A stretch of 64,000 nucleotides of DNA from NCBI GenBank assembly GCA_000149265.1, contig CH001296.1, positions 50,734 to 114,733 on the forward strand, given 5' to 3'. This DNA comes from Ciona savignyi (taxonomy: Eukaryota; Chordata; Ascidiacea; Phlebobranchia; Cionidae). How positions within the stretch are numbered: position 1 is the stretch's first letter; every line of letters starts with the position of its first letter. Positions 47,156 to 58,413 of the stretch are shown here, one piece after another. The position numbers and the translations under genes are program-made. Under the pieces are notes generated by a model. The model searched no databases. It was not told where the DNA came from and saw only the letters and a list, made by a program, of their open reading frames with translations.

Positions 47156-48043
47156 CCCTTTCACCACGACGGAACTTTTGTCGTTTTTGGCACTTTTGAG
47201 TAAGGTTGCTTTGACCTTGTTTGCTGCGAATACTGTTGGACTTAGGGAAAAATAATCTATTACAAAGTTGTCCAGTAGATAATTTTCTACAAATTAGTAT
47301 TTTTATTTTTTTGATGACGTCGTAGAATTTGTAATGACGTCATAATCAATACTTCATACTCTAATTACTCGTTACTGGTAGCTTGTAGAAGATAGTAATG
47401 TATTACCAAGTTGTTCAAAATGAAATTTCCTACAAAGTTACGTCGTTTATTTTTTGATTACGTCAACTAAGCGTGATGACGTCACACATGACTGACAAAT
47501 ATGGCATTTCATCACCAGAATCACTGTCGGCCTCGTTCATGCTGGCAGCCTGATCGGCTGTAAACTACCGCGAAGTTGCCATATTTCTTCTGAACATCAT
47601 ATAATAATTGAATAACAAACAAAACAAAGACGAAAAAAGGAATAAATATCAATAGTAATTAGCGAAAGTCATATTAACATATGTATACATATATGGTTGA
47701 AAGATCGAAAATGACTGGTAAAAGCGAAAACAAAGATGGCTACTGCTAGTTTTATTCTCACAGCAACTAGTGTAACAGTTTTAACTTCCCAGAACACAAA
47801 AAAGCGATTGTTTACCTAAAAGTTAAACTAGATACAAAAATTTTTATGAAAAATGTTTGGAGCAATATTACTCAAAAATTTTAAATGTAAAGTTTATGTT
47901 TTTATGTGTTATTTCGAAAGATCTATTCAAATGCTTTCCAAAAATATATAAACTAGAAAAATCCCCTAAGAAACGACTGAATTGTGCATTTTTTTTCGGG
48001 GACACTTTTAGGTTACAAATATGTAACCGTCGTGGTCTAAGGG
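47156..48043. mobile_element. piggyBac-like MITE, 888 bp
   Basis: It is flanked by TTAA on both sides (47152-47155 and 48044-48047). The ends are CCCTTTCACCACGACGG and, read inward from the right, CCCTTAGACCACGACGG (15 of 17 identical). TTAA duplication with CCC...GGG ends is the piggyBac signature. No transposase is present; the 71-codon frame at 47857-48072 crosses the element's end and is not a gene. Confidence 0.88.
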
Positions 48044-48756
48044 TTAAGTCCAACTTGCTTTTCCTAGGTTAATGCATTTTGTTTATTATTTAAATTAAAT
48101 AAACTAAATTACTGAGTCGAAATCACAGCTGTAGTGGTGTACACAGTATCAAAACCAATGCATATCATTTTATTCACATATAATTAATTTGACTATGATA
48201 TTACAAAGATTAATATTTAACAACTGGACAGTGACTCAGTGTCATCCACATGTCAACCACCACCATTTGTAAAACACATTTTGACTTTGATATATGTGTA
48301 TAATATATGCAAGCAGGGTCTTTAACGACAATTGCTATATTTTATACACAGCTTACGTAGTTTGTTACTGCAAACATAAACAAATAGGTCCTAACCTAAT
48401 ACATATAGTAACTCACATGACTTTGATGTGTCTACAAAACATTTGGGGTTTAACCTGGAGGAAAACCTGTACTTGCCAAATACTGAGTAACTAACTTTTC
48501 GGGATTTTTTTTTTAAGAATTATGGCAATCATTTTTTTAAAGTTTGTAAGTGTATTGTCACCAAACACATGTAAGGATGTCTTGTTCCGCCATAATTATC
48601 TAGGAGTTAAATTAAAACTTGCAATATCGTTAGCTAATTAATGATGGTGGTTGAAATTTGCACCCAAAATTTCAAATGTGTAGATGCTAAATTTCCAGTA
48701 AAATTATTTTAGTTGTATAATTTTCCATACCATAAAATGCTCTATTACTTTTTGTA
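48044..48756. other. Non-coding, with a 335-bp-family end fragment
   Basis: About 48240-48480 matches the terminal segment of the inverted repeat ('catgtcaaccaccaccattt', 'gtagtttgttactgcaaaca'), diverged. No exon seen. Confidence 0.5.
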
Positions 48757-48816
48757 TTACAACCATATTTCTTCACAATCAACGACATCTTGACTGGTTT
48801 CTTCTGGCTGGAGAGC
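48757..48816 (-). CDS. Possible terminal exon of an unknown minus-strand gene
   Basis: After a good acceptor (TTCATTTTTTAG) a frame of 19 acidic codons (ALQPEETSQDVVDCEEIWL) ends in TAA. Such an acidic tail is plausible as a protein C-terminus. The phase does not match the nearest upstream candidate exon (50517-50582), which would put the alternative frame in use, so an exon may be missing between them. No homology recognised. Confidence 0.3.
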   Translation of the reverse strand, partial: ALQPEETSQDVVDCEEIWL

Positions 48817-49450
48817 CTAAAAAATGAACATATAATTTAATGTAAACAAGTATGTTCAAGTATATAGATTTTTTGATACAGGGAAATACTTAGTATATAA
48901 AATATGTCTACATCGTAAAAGTAAACTGGTCTACGTGAACAATTTGTCCAGTTTCCATCTCCTATTTTAATTTTTGGGTTAACCACACTTCACACATGTA
49001 AAGCCATACTCTCTATTCTGCATTGCACAAAAATGATAAAACCCATTTCTTAAATCCTTAATTGGGATTGACTCAGAACTTTCTTTATACATAGCAACAT
49101 AGGATATTGTTTCAGATCTAAACAACCTGAGGGACATCCTCATACAAGTATTTATCAGATTAACTTATGCCCCACTTAAGGATTTTTTTTAAATTTATTA
49201 ATCAGTTAGGTGTATGTAAGGCCCCAGTCCCTTACTCAAGGACACAACCAATTACCAGTTATCGCTTTTACACAACTAACTTTTGTATTTTCCCACCACC
49301 TTTTCTGGTAAAACGGACAATCTTAATCAACTACCTAATGATGAGTAACTTATTAAAAATTATGCTCTCAATACTTAAAATTCTCAGTTCAATAAATATG
49401 TACTACACGCCTTTCAATGCAAGTAATAAAATAATTAAACCATGTTTGAT

Positions 49451-50337
49451 GGTAAGCACTTAATGTACATCAAACTGAGGCTACATCTGATCGACATTTG
49501 TGACGTCATACAGTAGTTTATGGGAACTCCTGATGTATTATGGGTAATTTTTTTAAATCTTTTTTTCTTTTTTTAGGCCGATTCTCTTCTTTTCAAACTG
49601 TATATCGGCAAAGATAATTTTAAAACCGCATCTCCTTGATCAATATCCAGAAAATTCACAAATTAAAGGGTGCCTCTAAATACTACGGGATCGCTTGGAG
49701 CGCTTGATTCACTTAGATTGCTATGGAAAGTAATTCTCACCCTGTCCCTAACACTAATCTCAACCCCAGAACTAACTTTAACCCCAACCCTAACATTAAT
49801 ATCATGGCTTTTGTAATTACGCAGTATAGTAAGCGATCCATGCAATCCAAGCGATCCTGTAGTATTTAGAGGTAGGCTACCGCAAATTTAATACCGGTAT
49901 TATATCAATACCAATGCACAATAACCCCATGGTTGACTGATTGGGTTAGGATTGGTGTTCAGGTAGAGATTAGCGTTAGGGTTGGGGTTCAGGCTTAGAG
50001 TTAGTTTTCACGCAAATAGTGTGTGCAGTTTCATAGAATAAATAGTGTGTGCAGTGCATAGACTAAGCACGCCACTGAATACCCAGCATTTGGTTTAGCA
50101 CCCATCACATTTCGAAATGTTTTAACATCTTCATACAGAAGCGCGCTAGATATATACCGGTAGATATAATCCACAATACACCATGTGTTTTCACAAGTTA
50201 CTTGTCGTTTCGCATGAACAACTCTCTCCTAGGAAAAAATTTACCCATAATACATCAGGAGTTCCCATAAGCTACTGTATGACGTCACAAATGTCGATCA
50301 GTTGTAGCCTCAGTTTGATGTACATTAAGTGCTTACC
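49451..50337. mobile_element. Mutator-like MITE, copy 1, 887 bp
   Basis: Terminal inverted repeats of ~100 bp begin GGTAAGCACTTAATGTACAT and differ by only about three bases. A perfect 9-bp duplication, ATGTTTGAT, lies at 49442-49450 and 50338-50346. A long TIR plus a 9-bp duplication points to the Mutator (MULE) superfamily. The interior has a nested 26-bp inverted repeat (49673-49698 and 49847-49872) and two opposed stretches of degenerate CCCTAA/TTAGGG-like sequence (about 49740-49800 and 49943-50005). There is no transposase. Confidence 0.93.
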
Positions 50338-50516
50338 ATGTTTGATACACTTACTTTCAGCATATTACATAGACATCATATAACAAGTAATTAATGAAGG
50401 GGATCTTACAGTCATAACAATAAACCAAGTTCTAAGCCTAAGTTTTTGTGGTTCAGCATGAAAACAATTGTGTTACCTACCCATAAAAAAGCAAAACAAC
50501 TCAAATGTTTTTTTAC

Positions 50517-50582
50517 CTGGTATTGAATGTACATGCTTATTGATCTCAGCTTCAATATTTTTCATTCCATTTTTTTCTTTTG
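50517..50582 (-). CDS. Possible internal exon of an unknown minus-strand gene
   Basis: A 66-bp segment between an acceptor (TTTCGTATTGCAG) and a donor (ATACCAG|GTAAAA). It encodes KEKNGMKNIEAEINKHVHSI in an open frame. It is lysine/glutamate-rich and possibly helical. No family recognised. The neighbouring candidate exons at 48757 and 51319-51751 do not all agree in phase. Confidence 0.35.
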
Positions 50583-50702
50583 CTGCAATACGAAATACCA
50601 GTAAAAATATACAATTTGTCTTAACTAGTTAAAACCTTACTAACAATCCAAACAGAACATATTACAGATAACAAAATTGTTTACAAAGACAAATACTCCT
50701 AT

Positions 50703-51002
50703 GATAGGATAGGATAAGATAGGATTTTCATGTTTATCCCCGTGAATAGGAAAACCAAGGGGGTTAACACATAATGGATCATCAGATTATCTTGTGCCCA
50801 CCGCCGGGTTACCCGAGCTATTGCAGTATGTTATATAGAATACACCCGTTCCTTCATTTTTGTAAAACCCATTTATTCGCTGGTTAAGGCAATGTTCGTT
50901 AAGTGCCTTCACGAGGACACAACCGACTATCTTGCGACCAGTTTCGAACCTACAACCCTTCGGTTGAAATGCGTCGCACTATACCACCAGACTAACCAGT
51001 CG
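50703..51002 (-). mobile_element. tRNA-derived SINE, near full length
   Basis: Reverse strand: the tail complement 'ataggataggataagatagg', the body ('ttcatgtttatccccgtgaa', 'cgccgggttacccgagctat', 'aaggcaatgttcgttaagtg'), then the head with a B-box complement 'gtttcgaacctacaaccctt'. It is the standard subfamily, without the 100-bp replacement. More diverged than the copies at 6430 and 62060. Confidence 0.82.
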
Positions 51003-51318
51003 AACCAGATTTCTTATTTTTTATCAGATTAGAAAAAAATATTGGTTATACATATGCCTAATCTTTCTTTATTGTTATAGTTATGGTTAGTTGATTGGTT
51101 AATAATAGTGGTGGGGACGAGTTAGAATTAGATTTCCTGCTTACTGAGAATTTTCTCTAATCACTTTTTATCCTTTTCAAAACACAATTAATTTTCTGAT
51201 ATAAAATGATTAATCATGATAACATACAGATACAGTAAATTCCTACATGCGTTAATATTTGCAATACTTTTGCCATTTGAATTATAATCAATTCGGACAA
51301 ATACTGATTAATTTTTAC

Positions 51319-51475
51319 CTATGCTACATTTTTAAGGGTCCTTTGAACGATAGCTTTCTTCCATCTTTTGAATTTGTGAATGTGGGCGGTGCCGCAGTGG
51401 TAGTGGCTGCGCTGCCTTTCTTTAAGACTTTTACTAGAATTTCCTGGGCAAAGTATTCGACACGGAAAACATATC
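51319..51475 (-). CDS. Possible exon 2 of an unknown minus-strand gene
   Basis: It begins after an acceptor (GTGTCATTTTAG). In phase with the exon at 51570-51751 it reads a Cys/His/Arg-rich peptide (CFPCRILC, then RSHYHCGTAHIHKFKRWKK) to TAG at 51319-51321. A second frame is also open to a nearby TAG (51324-51326) and looks equally protein-like (YVFRVEYFAQEILVKVLKKG). The plus-strand frame over the same bases has no splice support. A donor-like GTAAAA follows immediately. I cannot choose between frames. Confidence 0.35.
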
Positions 51476-51569
51476 CTAAAATGACACATAATAATTTAGT
51501 AAAAACTTTATTTGTCCATAGACCATTATGGTTATGTAATTAAAGGTTTCAGGTTATATATATATTTAC

Positions 51570-51751
51570 CTTTCTTTTAACCAATATGCCATGGCTGACT
51601 GATAAAAACCAATGCTTTTAATGTGAGTTTTGAATTCTTTTAAGGAAAGTGTTGACAAATCCCCCTCATTACACACCATACACTTATTTTCGGACATATT
51701 GGATATGGCATAATGATCATCCAAGGTGATATCAAAATGTATCGTACTCAT
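51570..51751 (-). CDS. Possible first exon of an unknown minus-strand gene
   Basis: ATG at 51751 opens about 60 codons, ending at a donor (GAAAG|GTAAAT). The peptide has an acidic start (MSTIHFDITLDDHYAIS), one CXXC pair (CMVCNEGDLSTLSLKEF) and a helical stretch ending AMAYWLKER. It might be a partial zinc-binding fold, but I do not recognise it. The start lies 24 bases from an assembly gap, so promoter and upstream exons are unseen. Confidence 0.45.
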
Positions 51752-51774
51752 TTTTTCTAACCAACTAAACGATA

Positions 51775-51874
51775 NNNNNNNNNNNNNNNNNNNNNNNNNN
51801 NNNNNNNNNNNNNNNNNNNNNNNNNNNNNNNNNNNNNNNNNNNNNNNNNNNNNNNNNNNNNNNNNNNNNNNNNN
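51775..51874. other. Assembly gap (100 N)
   Basis: The same 15 bases, 'accaactaaacgata', occur immediately left (51760-51774) and right (51879-51893) of the Ns. This suggests the two contig ends may overlap rather than being separated. Confidence 0.95.
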
Positions 51875-52119
51875 GATTCACCAACTAAACGATATTTGGC
51901 AGTCAACTCTTTAAGAATTGCTTAAAATAAATACACCTAATTAAAACCAATGCGCTATTGTTTTCACATAAAAACTATTTCGATCGAATTCAAAGAAATT
52001 TTAGTCAGGAACATTAAAGCTCTTCAATATTCTTAGTCATCTGCAACACTATTCAGAAACATCTTTCTATTACCTTCGTCTGATTAAAATCAATGCGCTC
52101 TTATGCTGTTTTAAAAAGT

Positions 52120-52560
52120 AACGTGTCGCCTAGAAAAAAGTGGCGTCTCCTCTATGAAAAAGTGTCGTGTCGCCTCTAAAAAAGTGGCGTGTCGCCTCTA
52201 AAAAAGTGGCATGTCGCCTCTGAAAAAGTGGCGTGTCACCTCGAAAAAAGTGGCGTGTCGCTTCGGAAAAAGTGGCGTGTCGCCTCGAAAAAAGGGGCGC
52301 GTCGCCTAGAAAAAAGTGGCGTGTCGCCTAGAAAAACGTGGCGTGTCGCCTCGAAAAAAGTGACGTGTCGCTTCGGAAAAAGTGGCGTGTCGCCTCGAAA
52401 AAAGTGGTGTGTCGCCTCGAAAAAAGTGGCGTGTCGCTTCGAAAAAAGTGGCGTGTCGCCTCGAAAAAAGTGGCGTGTCGCCTCGAAAAAAGTGGCGTGT
52501 CGCCTTTGAAAAAGTGGCGTGTCGCCTTTGAAAAAGTGGCGTGTCGCATGCGTCATTTTT
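52120..52560. repeat. 22-bp minisatellite (array 2, inverted)
   Basis: About 20 units close to GTGGCGTGTCGCCTCGAAAA + AA, the complement of array 1 at 45393. It ends at GTGTCGCATGCGTCATTTTT, the same boundary motif in opposite orientation. Long open frames on both strands are artefacts of the repeat. Confidence 0.92.
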
Positions 52561-54350
52561 TGGTGAACAGCCCGTCTCACCTTACGGCAAGCGCTACAAT
52601 GTGACAATGGTAGGCGTATCCACCAGTTGGCGCGATGTAGTGGGAATTTTTGATATTTCAACAATCGACAATAATAACACTGTCGTTTGCCCAATGGCTA
52701 TCGCCACCGATTCTTATTTTAATTCTAAACAAAAAAAACATTTCGACGAGTCCATCAGTGGTCCAAAACCAATCCCGGATAAATAGCGGAAATGAAATCA
52801 TATTCCCCGATAATTTGCTCGTAAATGCACGGAGTAGTTATAGAAGTAATGAAACAAAACAATATTAATATTTTACCCGAGCTTATTTGTTTCAAACTGA
52901 AAAAGAGATTATCTGGCGCACTGAGTCAAACGCATTTTAAGTGTCTATCTCCACCGAATCTTTCCGACACATCTACTATATCTGAGTAAACAAAAATCGG
53001 TAACCTTATACTTTTGGCATTCAGCAATGTTGTCGGCTGGTAAATAGCTGCACACGCAGAATATATCCCTGGTTTTAGCAAAATACACAGAACTCAATGT
53101 TAAACGCCACTGTCAACGCAGGAAAGAGAAAGCGTTCGTGCCGTCTGTTTAACGCATCTTATGGAAGCGCTGAATCCCATTGTTTAAATCGACTGGGATA
53201 AATTTTGACGTTAGCCTATTACATATATTTGCGCCCACATACTACATACGTATTAACGCAGCCACAATCCTGATCAATATTCCATCCCTAATAATAACAA
53301 ATTCAACGCTACCCTAGCAGGAGGCACCATATTTTCCTCTGTGTGCATCAGGCCGACAAATGTATGAGCTTTCAACAAGTCTAGCTTGACTGGGTAGGTT
53401 TAGCTGACATGATCGGTAACTACAACATATTATGCAATGCAGTTTTTCACGTGCATCAATAAAGCAGCTATATCAAGCGGATATACATTTTTGCTATGAC
53501 ATGGCGAATAGGTTATAGCCGCTAAAGTTTTAAATTACTCAGATACAAATTAACCATTATATATAGTTTATTACGAATTTACAGGAGGGATACAACGGAA
53601 AAATATTTCGACGCGCATACAATATGTTATTACGTGCAGTATATATACTACAGAAGAATATTTATTTCCACACATGCAGTTATGAACGAAGAGCGATCAA
53701 ACGATACAATTGAGACACTGAATATAGGTCAGAAAATCTCCCGAACAATTGGCGAGTTGGAAATGCAACAAAACACTGTCGCGTAAAATTTAACCCAAGA
53801 GAGATTATAATATAAACAAAGTACAAAAGTTATATAAATTGTATTAAACGATTCTAAAAGTAACTCACGGTAAATAAAACGGTACAATAGGTGTACTAAT
53901 GGTAAAACAAAGCCACACAGACGTAAAATACCATCATTATATAATTAATACAATACATTCGTGGTGTTCAAATAACAAGCGCGTATTTAATCTTCAACAT
54001 TTCCCGCCAACTTGAACCAAATTGTTATGGAACATTGCGTAACAAAGAATAACAAACAACGATCAAACAGCACGCTTTTTTAGAGTGATGCGATATTATG
54101 AAAATGATGACGATACAACGATTACGGTTGACACGGTCGGGAATAGTTGATACGACGGTGTGGTTTTCTGTGATAATCAAAAAAACACCCGATTCGTTAC
54201 GGATTAGCCCATAGTATGGGACATGGTTTGGTATGATTAGCGCATAGTATGCAGCCATGGTCGTATTTTCATACCACATGGTACGGCGATTAAGCATATT
54301 ATGGTTGATCGCCATATTTTGTAAAATCATCGCAATGGTTACGCATGACT
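52561..54350. repeat. Mosaic repeat, block C
   Basis: 52800-53340 matches 37195-37760 (block A), and 53500-54200 matches 33290-34250 and 43660-44080. The order of the two parts is swapped relative to block A, as expected if units were once tandem. A 75-codon open stretch just after the minisatellite (52550-52784, GEQPVSPYGKRYNVTMVG) is unidentified. Confidence 0.6.
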
Positions 54351-54655
54351 TATTTTCAGATTAAACAGTGTGTGGTAGCGTACGTTGGTGTAGCCTGAAA
54401 AGCTTCGGAGAATTAGTTAGAATTCCATTTTAGAATGTTCAATTGGGCAGTTACCGTTATTTTAGTGTGGTACATATTAAACTACCAAACGTACAGGTAT
54501 TGGTAAAATGTTAAGCGACCGGTTAAGGTTGCCGGCTCATACTGTGGCCGAAGATGTGTGTGACAACATCGTGAAAGTCGTTTGCTGCTACTAGGTAAGA
54601 TTATGTGCTGACATTATAGCATCACTAGGCTAGTTTTGTGTAGACACTGAACTGA
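54351..54655. other. No feature seen
   Basis: Unique-looking, non-coding sequence between block C and the 23-bp minisatellite. Confidence 0.4.
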
Positions 54656-56871
54656 GTGTTGTACGGCAATATTGGGTAAGGTTGTAGGGCAATACTGTGT
54701 GAGGTGTCTCAATACTGGGTAAGGTTTTACGGCAATACTAGGTTTTGTTATGTGGCAATACTGAATGAGGTTGTATTCCAATCTGTCTGATGTTTCCGGC
54801 AATAAGATTGTGTGCCAATAGTGGGTAAGGTTGTGCGGCAATACCGGGTAATGTTGCACGGCAATACTGGGTGATGTTGTACGGAAATACTTGGTGATGG
54901 TGTACAGCAATACTGGTTGAGGTTGTACGGTAATACTGGGTTAAGTTGCATGGCAAAACTGGGTGATGTTGCACCATACGGCAATAGTGGGTAAAGTTGT
55001 GCGGCAATACTGGGTGAGGTTGTCCGGCAATACTGGGTGAGTTTGTATGGCAATACTGGGTGAGATTGCATGTCAATACCGGATGAGGTTGTGTGTCGAT
55101 ACTGGGTGTGGTTGACTGGTTGTATGGCAATAATGGGTGAGGTTGTACATCAATACTAGGTGAGGTTGTGCGGCAATACTGTGTGACGTTGTGTTTCATT
55201 ACTGGGCGATGTTGTACCGCAATACTGGGTGAGGTTGTGTTTCATTACTGGGTAAGGTTGTGCGGCAATACTGGGTGAGCTTAAATGGCAATACTGGGTG
55301 AGGTTGAACGGCAATACTGGGTGCGGTTGTACGGCAATACTAGGTGAGGTTGTGCGATAATACTGGGCAATGTTGTACCGCAATACTGGGTGAGGTTGTA
55401 CGGCAATGCTGGGTAAGCTTGAATGGCAATACTGGGTGAGGTTGTACGGCAATACTGGGTGAGGTTGTGCGCTAATACTGGGTAAGCTTGTAATGCAATA
55501 CTGGGTGAGGCTGTACAGCAATACTGGGTGAGGTTGTACGGCAATACTGGGTGAGGTTGTGCGGCAATACTGGGCAATGTTGTACGGCAATACTGGGTGA
55601 GGTTGTGCGATAATACTGGGCGATGTTGTACCGTAATACTGGGTAAGCTTGTAGGGCAATACTGGGCGATGTTGTATGGCAATACTGGGTGAGGTTGTGC
55701 GCTAATACTGGGTAAGCATGTAATGCAATACTGGGTGAGGCTGTACAGCAATACTGGGTGAGGTTGTACGGCAATACTGGGTGAGGTTGTGCGGCAATAC
55801 TGGGCAATGTTGTACGGCAATACTGGGTGCGGTTGTACGGCAATACTAGGTGAGGTTGTGCGATAATACTGGGCAATGTTGTACCGCAATACTGGGTGAG
55901 GTTGTACGGCAATGCTGGGTAAGCTTGAATGGCAATACTGGGTGAGGTTGTACGGCAATACTGGGTAAGCTTGTAGGGCAATACTGGGCGATGTTGTATG
56001 GCAATACTGGGTGAGGTTGTGCGCTAATACTGGGTAAGCTTGTAATGCAATACTGGGTGAGGCTGTACAGCAATACTGGGTGAGGTTGTACGGCAATACT
56101 GGGTGAGGTTGTGCGGCAATACTGGGCAATGTTGTACGGCAATACTGGGTAAGGTTGTACAGCAATACTGGGTGAGGTGTGAGGTTGTACGCAATACTGG
56201 GTGAGGTTGTACGGCAATACTGGGTGAGGTTGTATTTCAATACTGGGTAAGCTTGTACGGCAATACTAGGTGAGACTGTACAGCAATACTGGGTAAGGTT
56301 GTACGCAATACTGGGTGAGGTTGTGCGGCAATACTGGGTAAGCTTGTACGGCAATACTGGGCGATGTTGTATGGCAATACTGGGTGAGGCTGTACAGCAA
56401 TACTGGGTGAGGTTGTACGGCAATACTGGGTAAGGTTGTACGGCAATACTGGGTGTGGTGTGAGGATTTGCGGCAATACTAGGTAAGGTTGTACGGTAAT
56501 ACTGGGTGAGGTTGTACGGCAATACTGGGTGATACTGTACAGCAATACTGGGTGAGGCTGTACGGCAATACTGTGTGAGGTTGTACGGCAATACTGGGCA
56601 ATGTTGTACGGCAATACTGGGTGAGACCGTACAGCAATACTGGGTAAGGTTGTACGGCAATACTGGGTGACGTTGTATGTTAATACTGGATGATGCTGTA
56701 CGTTATTACTGGGTGTGGTTGTATGGCAATACTGGGTGAGGTTGTACATTAATACTGTGTGATGTTGTACGGCAATACTAGGTGATGTTGCATGGCAATA
56801 CCGGGTGAGGTTGTGTAGCAATACTGGGTGATCTTGAATGGCAACACTGGGTGAGGTTGTATGGCAATACA
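54656..56871. repeat. 23-bp minisatellite, main array (~96 units)
   Basis: Units are close to GGCAATACTGGGTGAGGTTG + TAC. Because 23 is not a multiple of three, three units give a 23-residue protein period, producing minus-strand frames of up to 459 codons that are not genes. Higher-order copies exist: 'gctaatactgggtaag' starts at 55471, 55701 and 56023, spacings of 230 (10 units) and 322 (14 units). The array continues after the MITE as 57759-57920. Confidence 0.95.
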
Positions 56872-57758
56872 GGTAAGCACTTAATGTACATCAAACTGAG
56901 GCTACAGCTGATCGACATTTGTGACGTCACTGAGTCGCTTGTCGGAACTCCTGGTGTGTTGTGCGTAATTTTTTTAAATCTTTTTTTCTTTTTTTAGGCC
57001 GATTCTCTTCTTTTCAAACTGTATATCGGCAAAGATAATTTTAAAACCGCATCTTCTTGATCAATATCCAGAAAATTCACAAATTAAAGGGTGCCTCTAA
57101 ATACTACGGGATCGCTTGGAGCGCTTGATTCACTTAGATTGCTATGGAAAGTAATTCTCACCCTGTCCCTAACACTAATCTCAACCCCAGAACTAACTTT
57201 AACCCCAACCCTAACATTAATATTATAGCTTTTGTAATTACGAAGTATAGTAAGTAATCCATGCAATCCAAGATATCCTGTAGTATTTAGAGGTAGGCTA
57301 CCGCAAATTTAATACCGGTATTATATCAATACCAATGCACAATAACCCCATGGTTGACTGATTGGGTTAGGATTGGTGTTCAGGTAGAGATTAGCGTTAG
57401 GGTTGGGGTTCAGGCTTGGAGTTAGTTTTCACGCAAATAGTGTGTGCAGTTTCATAGAATAAATAGTGTGTGCAGTGCATAGACTAAGCACACCACTGAA
57501 TACCCAGCATTTGGTTTAGCACCCATCACATTTCGAAATGTTTTAAAATCTTCATACAGAAGCGCGCTAGATATATACCGGTAGATATAATCCACAATAC
57601 ACCATGTGTTTCCACAAGTTACTTGTCGTTTCGCATGAACAACTCTCTCCTAGGAAAAAAATTACCCATAATACATCTGGAGTTCCCATAAGCTACTGTA
57701 TGACGTCACAAATGTCGATCAGCTGTAGCCTCAGTTTAATGTACATTAAGTGCTTACC
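56872..57758. mobile_element. Mutator-like MITE, copy 2, 887 bp
   Basis: The same length and structure as copy 1 at 49451-50337. It is flanked by a perfect 9-bp duplication, GGCAATACA, at 56863-56871 and 57759-57767, which is a piece of the 23-bp minisatellite unit, so it inserted into the existing array. Its left TIR has several more differences (around 56932-56965) than its right TIR. Confidence 0.95.
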
Positions 57759-57920
57759 GGCAATACAGTGTGAGGTTGTACGGCAACACTGGGTGAGGTT
57801 GTACGTCATTACTGGGAGAGGTTGTATGGCAATACTGGGTGAGGTTGTGTAGCAATACTGGGTAAGATTGTACGGCAATACAGGGTGAGGTTAAACGGCA
57901 ATCCTGGGTAAGGTTGGGTT
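57759..57920. repeat. 23-bp minisatellite, continuation
   Basis: About seven more diverged units of the array at 54656, separated from it by the MITE. Confidence 0.9.
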
Positions 57921-58413
57921 TGCAGATTCGGATAGGCAGTATGGATTAAGCAAAAATTGCTTAAAAAGCTGAAGACAATGATGTTGTAAAAGTGTTTCGA
58001 CATTGCCTGTAACCTATAACATGACATTGCCTGCAATAAAGTGAAGAAACTTAATTTAAATATTTATTATCCTTATATATATATATATATATATATAATG
58101 GTTATGCTTTGTCCCATTAGAACAAGAAGAATGAAAAATTGTTGTGTTGGTTTGAATTCGCAGCGCCTGTTTTTCGTGGATATGGCCGCAGTTTATTATG
58201 TCAAGTAAGTCCCTTGTCAAAGTATATATGTACAAATTGTTTATGTTAAATGAAATTTTAAGCAACTTACAACTTTCTCTAATTCTTAAATATAGTGTTT
58301 ATGTTGGTTACTGCAGTTGGAGTACAGTTCACGGCGGCAGTCTGGTTTTGGTTTGATGGAAGGTGAAACGGTGGAATGTCTGTGGTTCTACTTGATGTGG
58401 AATTTTGATAAAA
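57921..58413. other. Upstream region of the plus-strand gene
   Basis: A (TA)n run lies at about 58075-58098. A small upstream open frame starts at the ATG near 58358, is read in another frame, and overlaps the proposed start at 58414. An acceptor-like GTTACTGCAG at about 58316 could end a 5'-UTR intron. No TATA or other promoter motif is convincing. Confidence 0.35.

Noticed and set aside
52189-52694. Open frames of 66-152 codons on both strands
   Set aside because: Translations of the 22-bp minisatellite; both strands are open because the unit lacks stops.
55281-56660. 459-codon minus-strand frame and overlapping frames (54614-56821)
   Set aside because: Pure translation of the 23-bp minisatellite; the 23-residue period equals three units and no start, splice site or unique sequence supports a protein.
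54656-57920. CRISPR-like array of short repeats
   Set aside because: Units are contiguous without unique spacers, in a eukaryotic context; it is a minisatellite.
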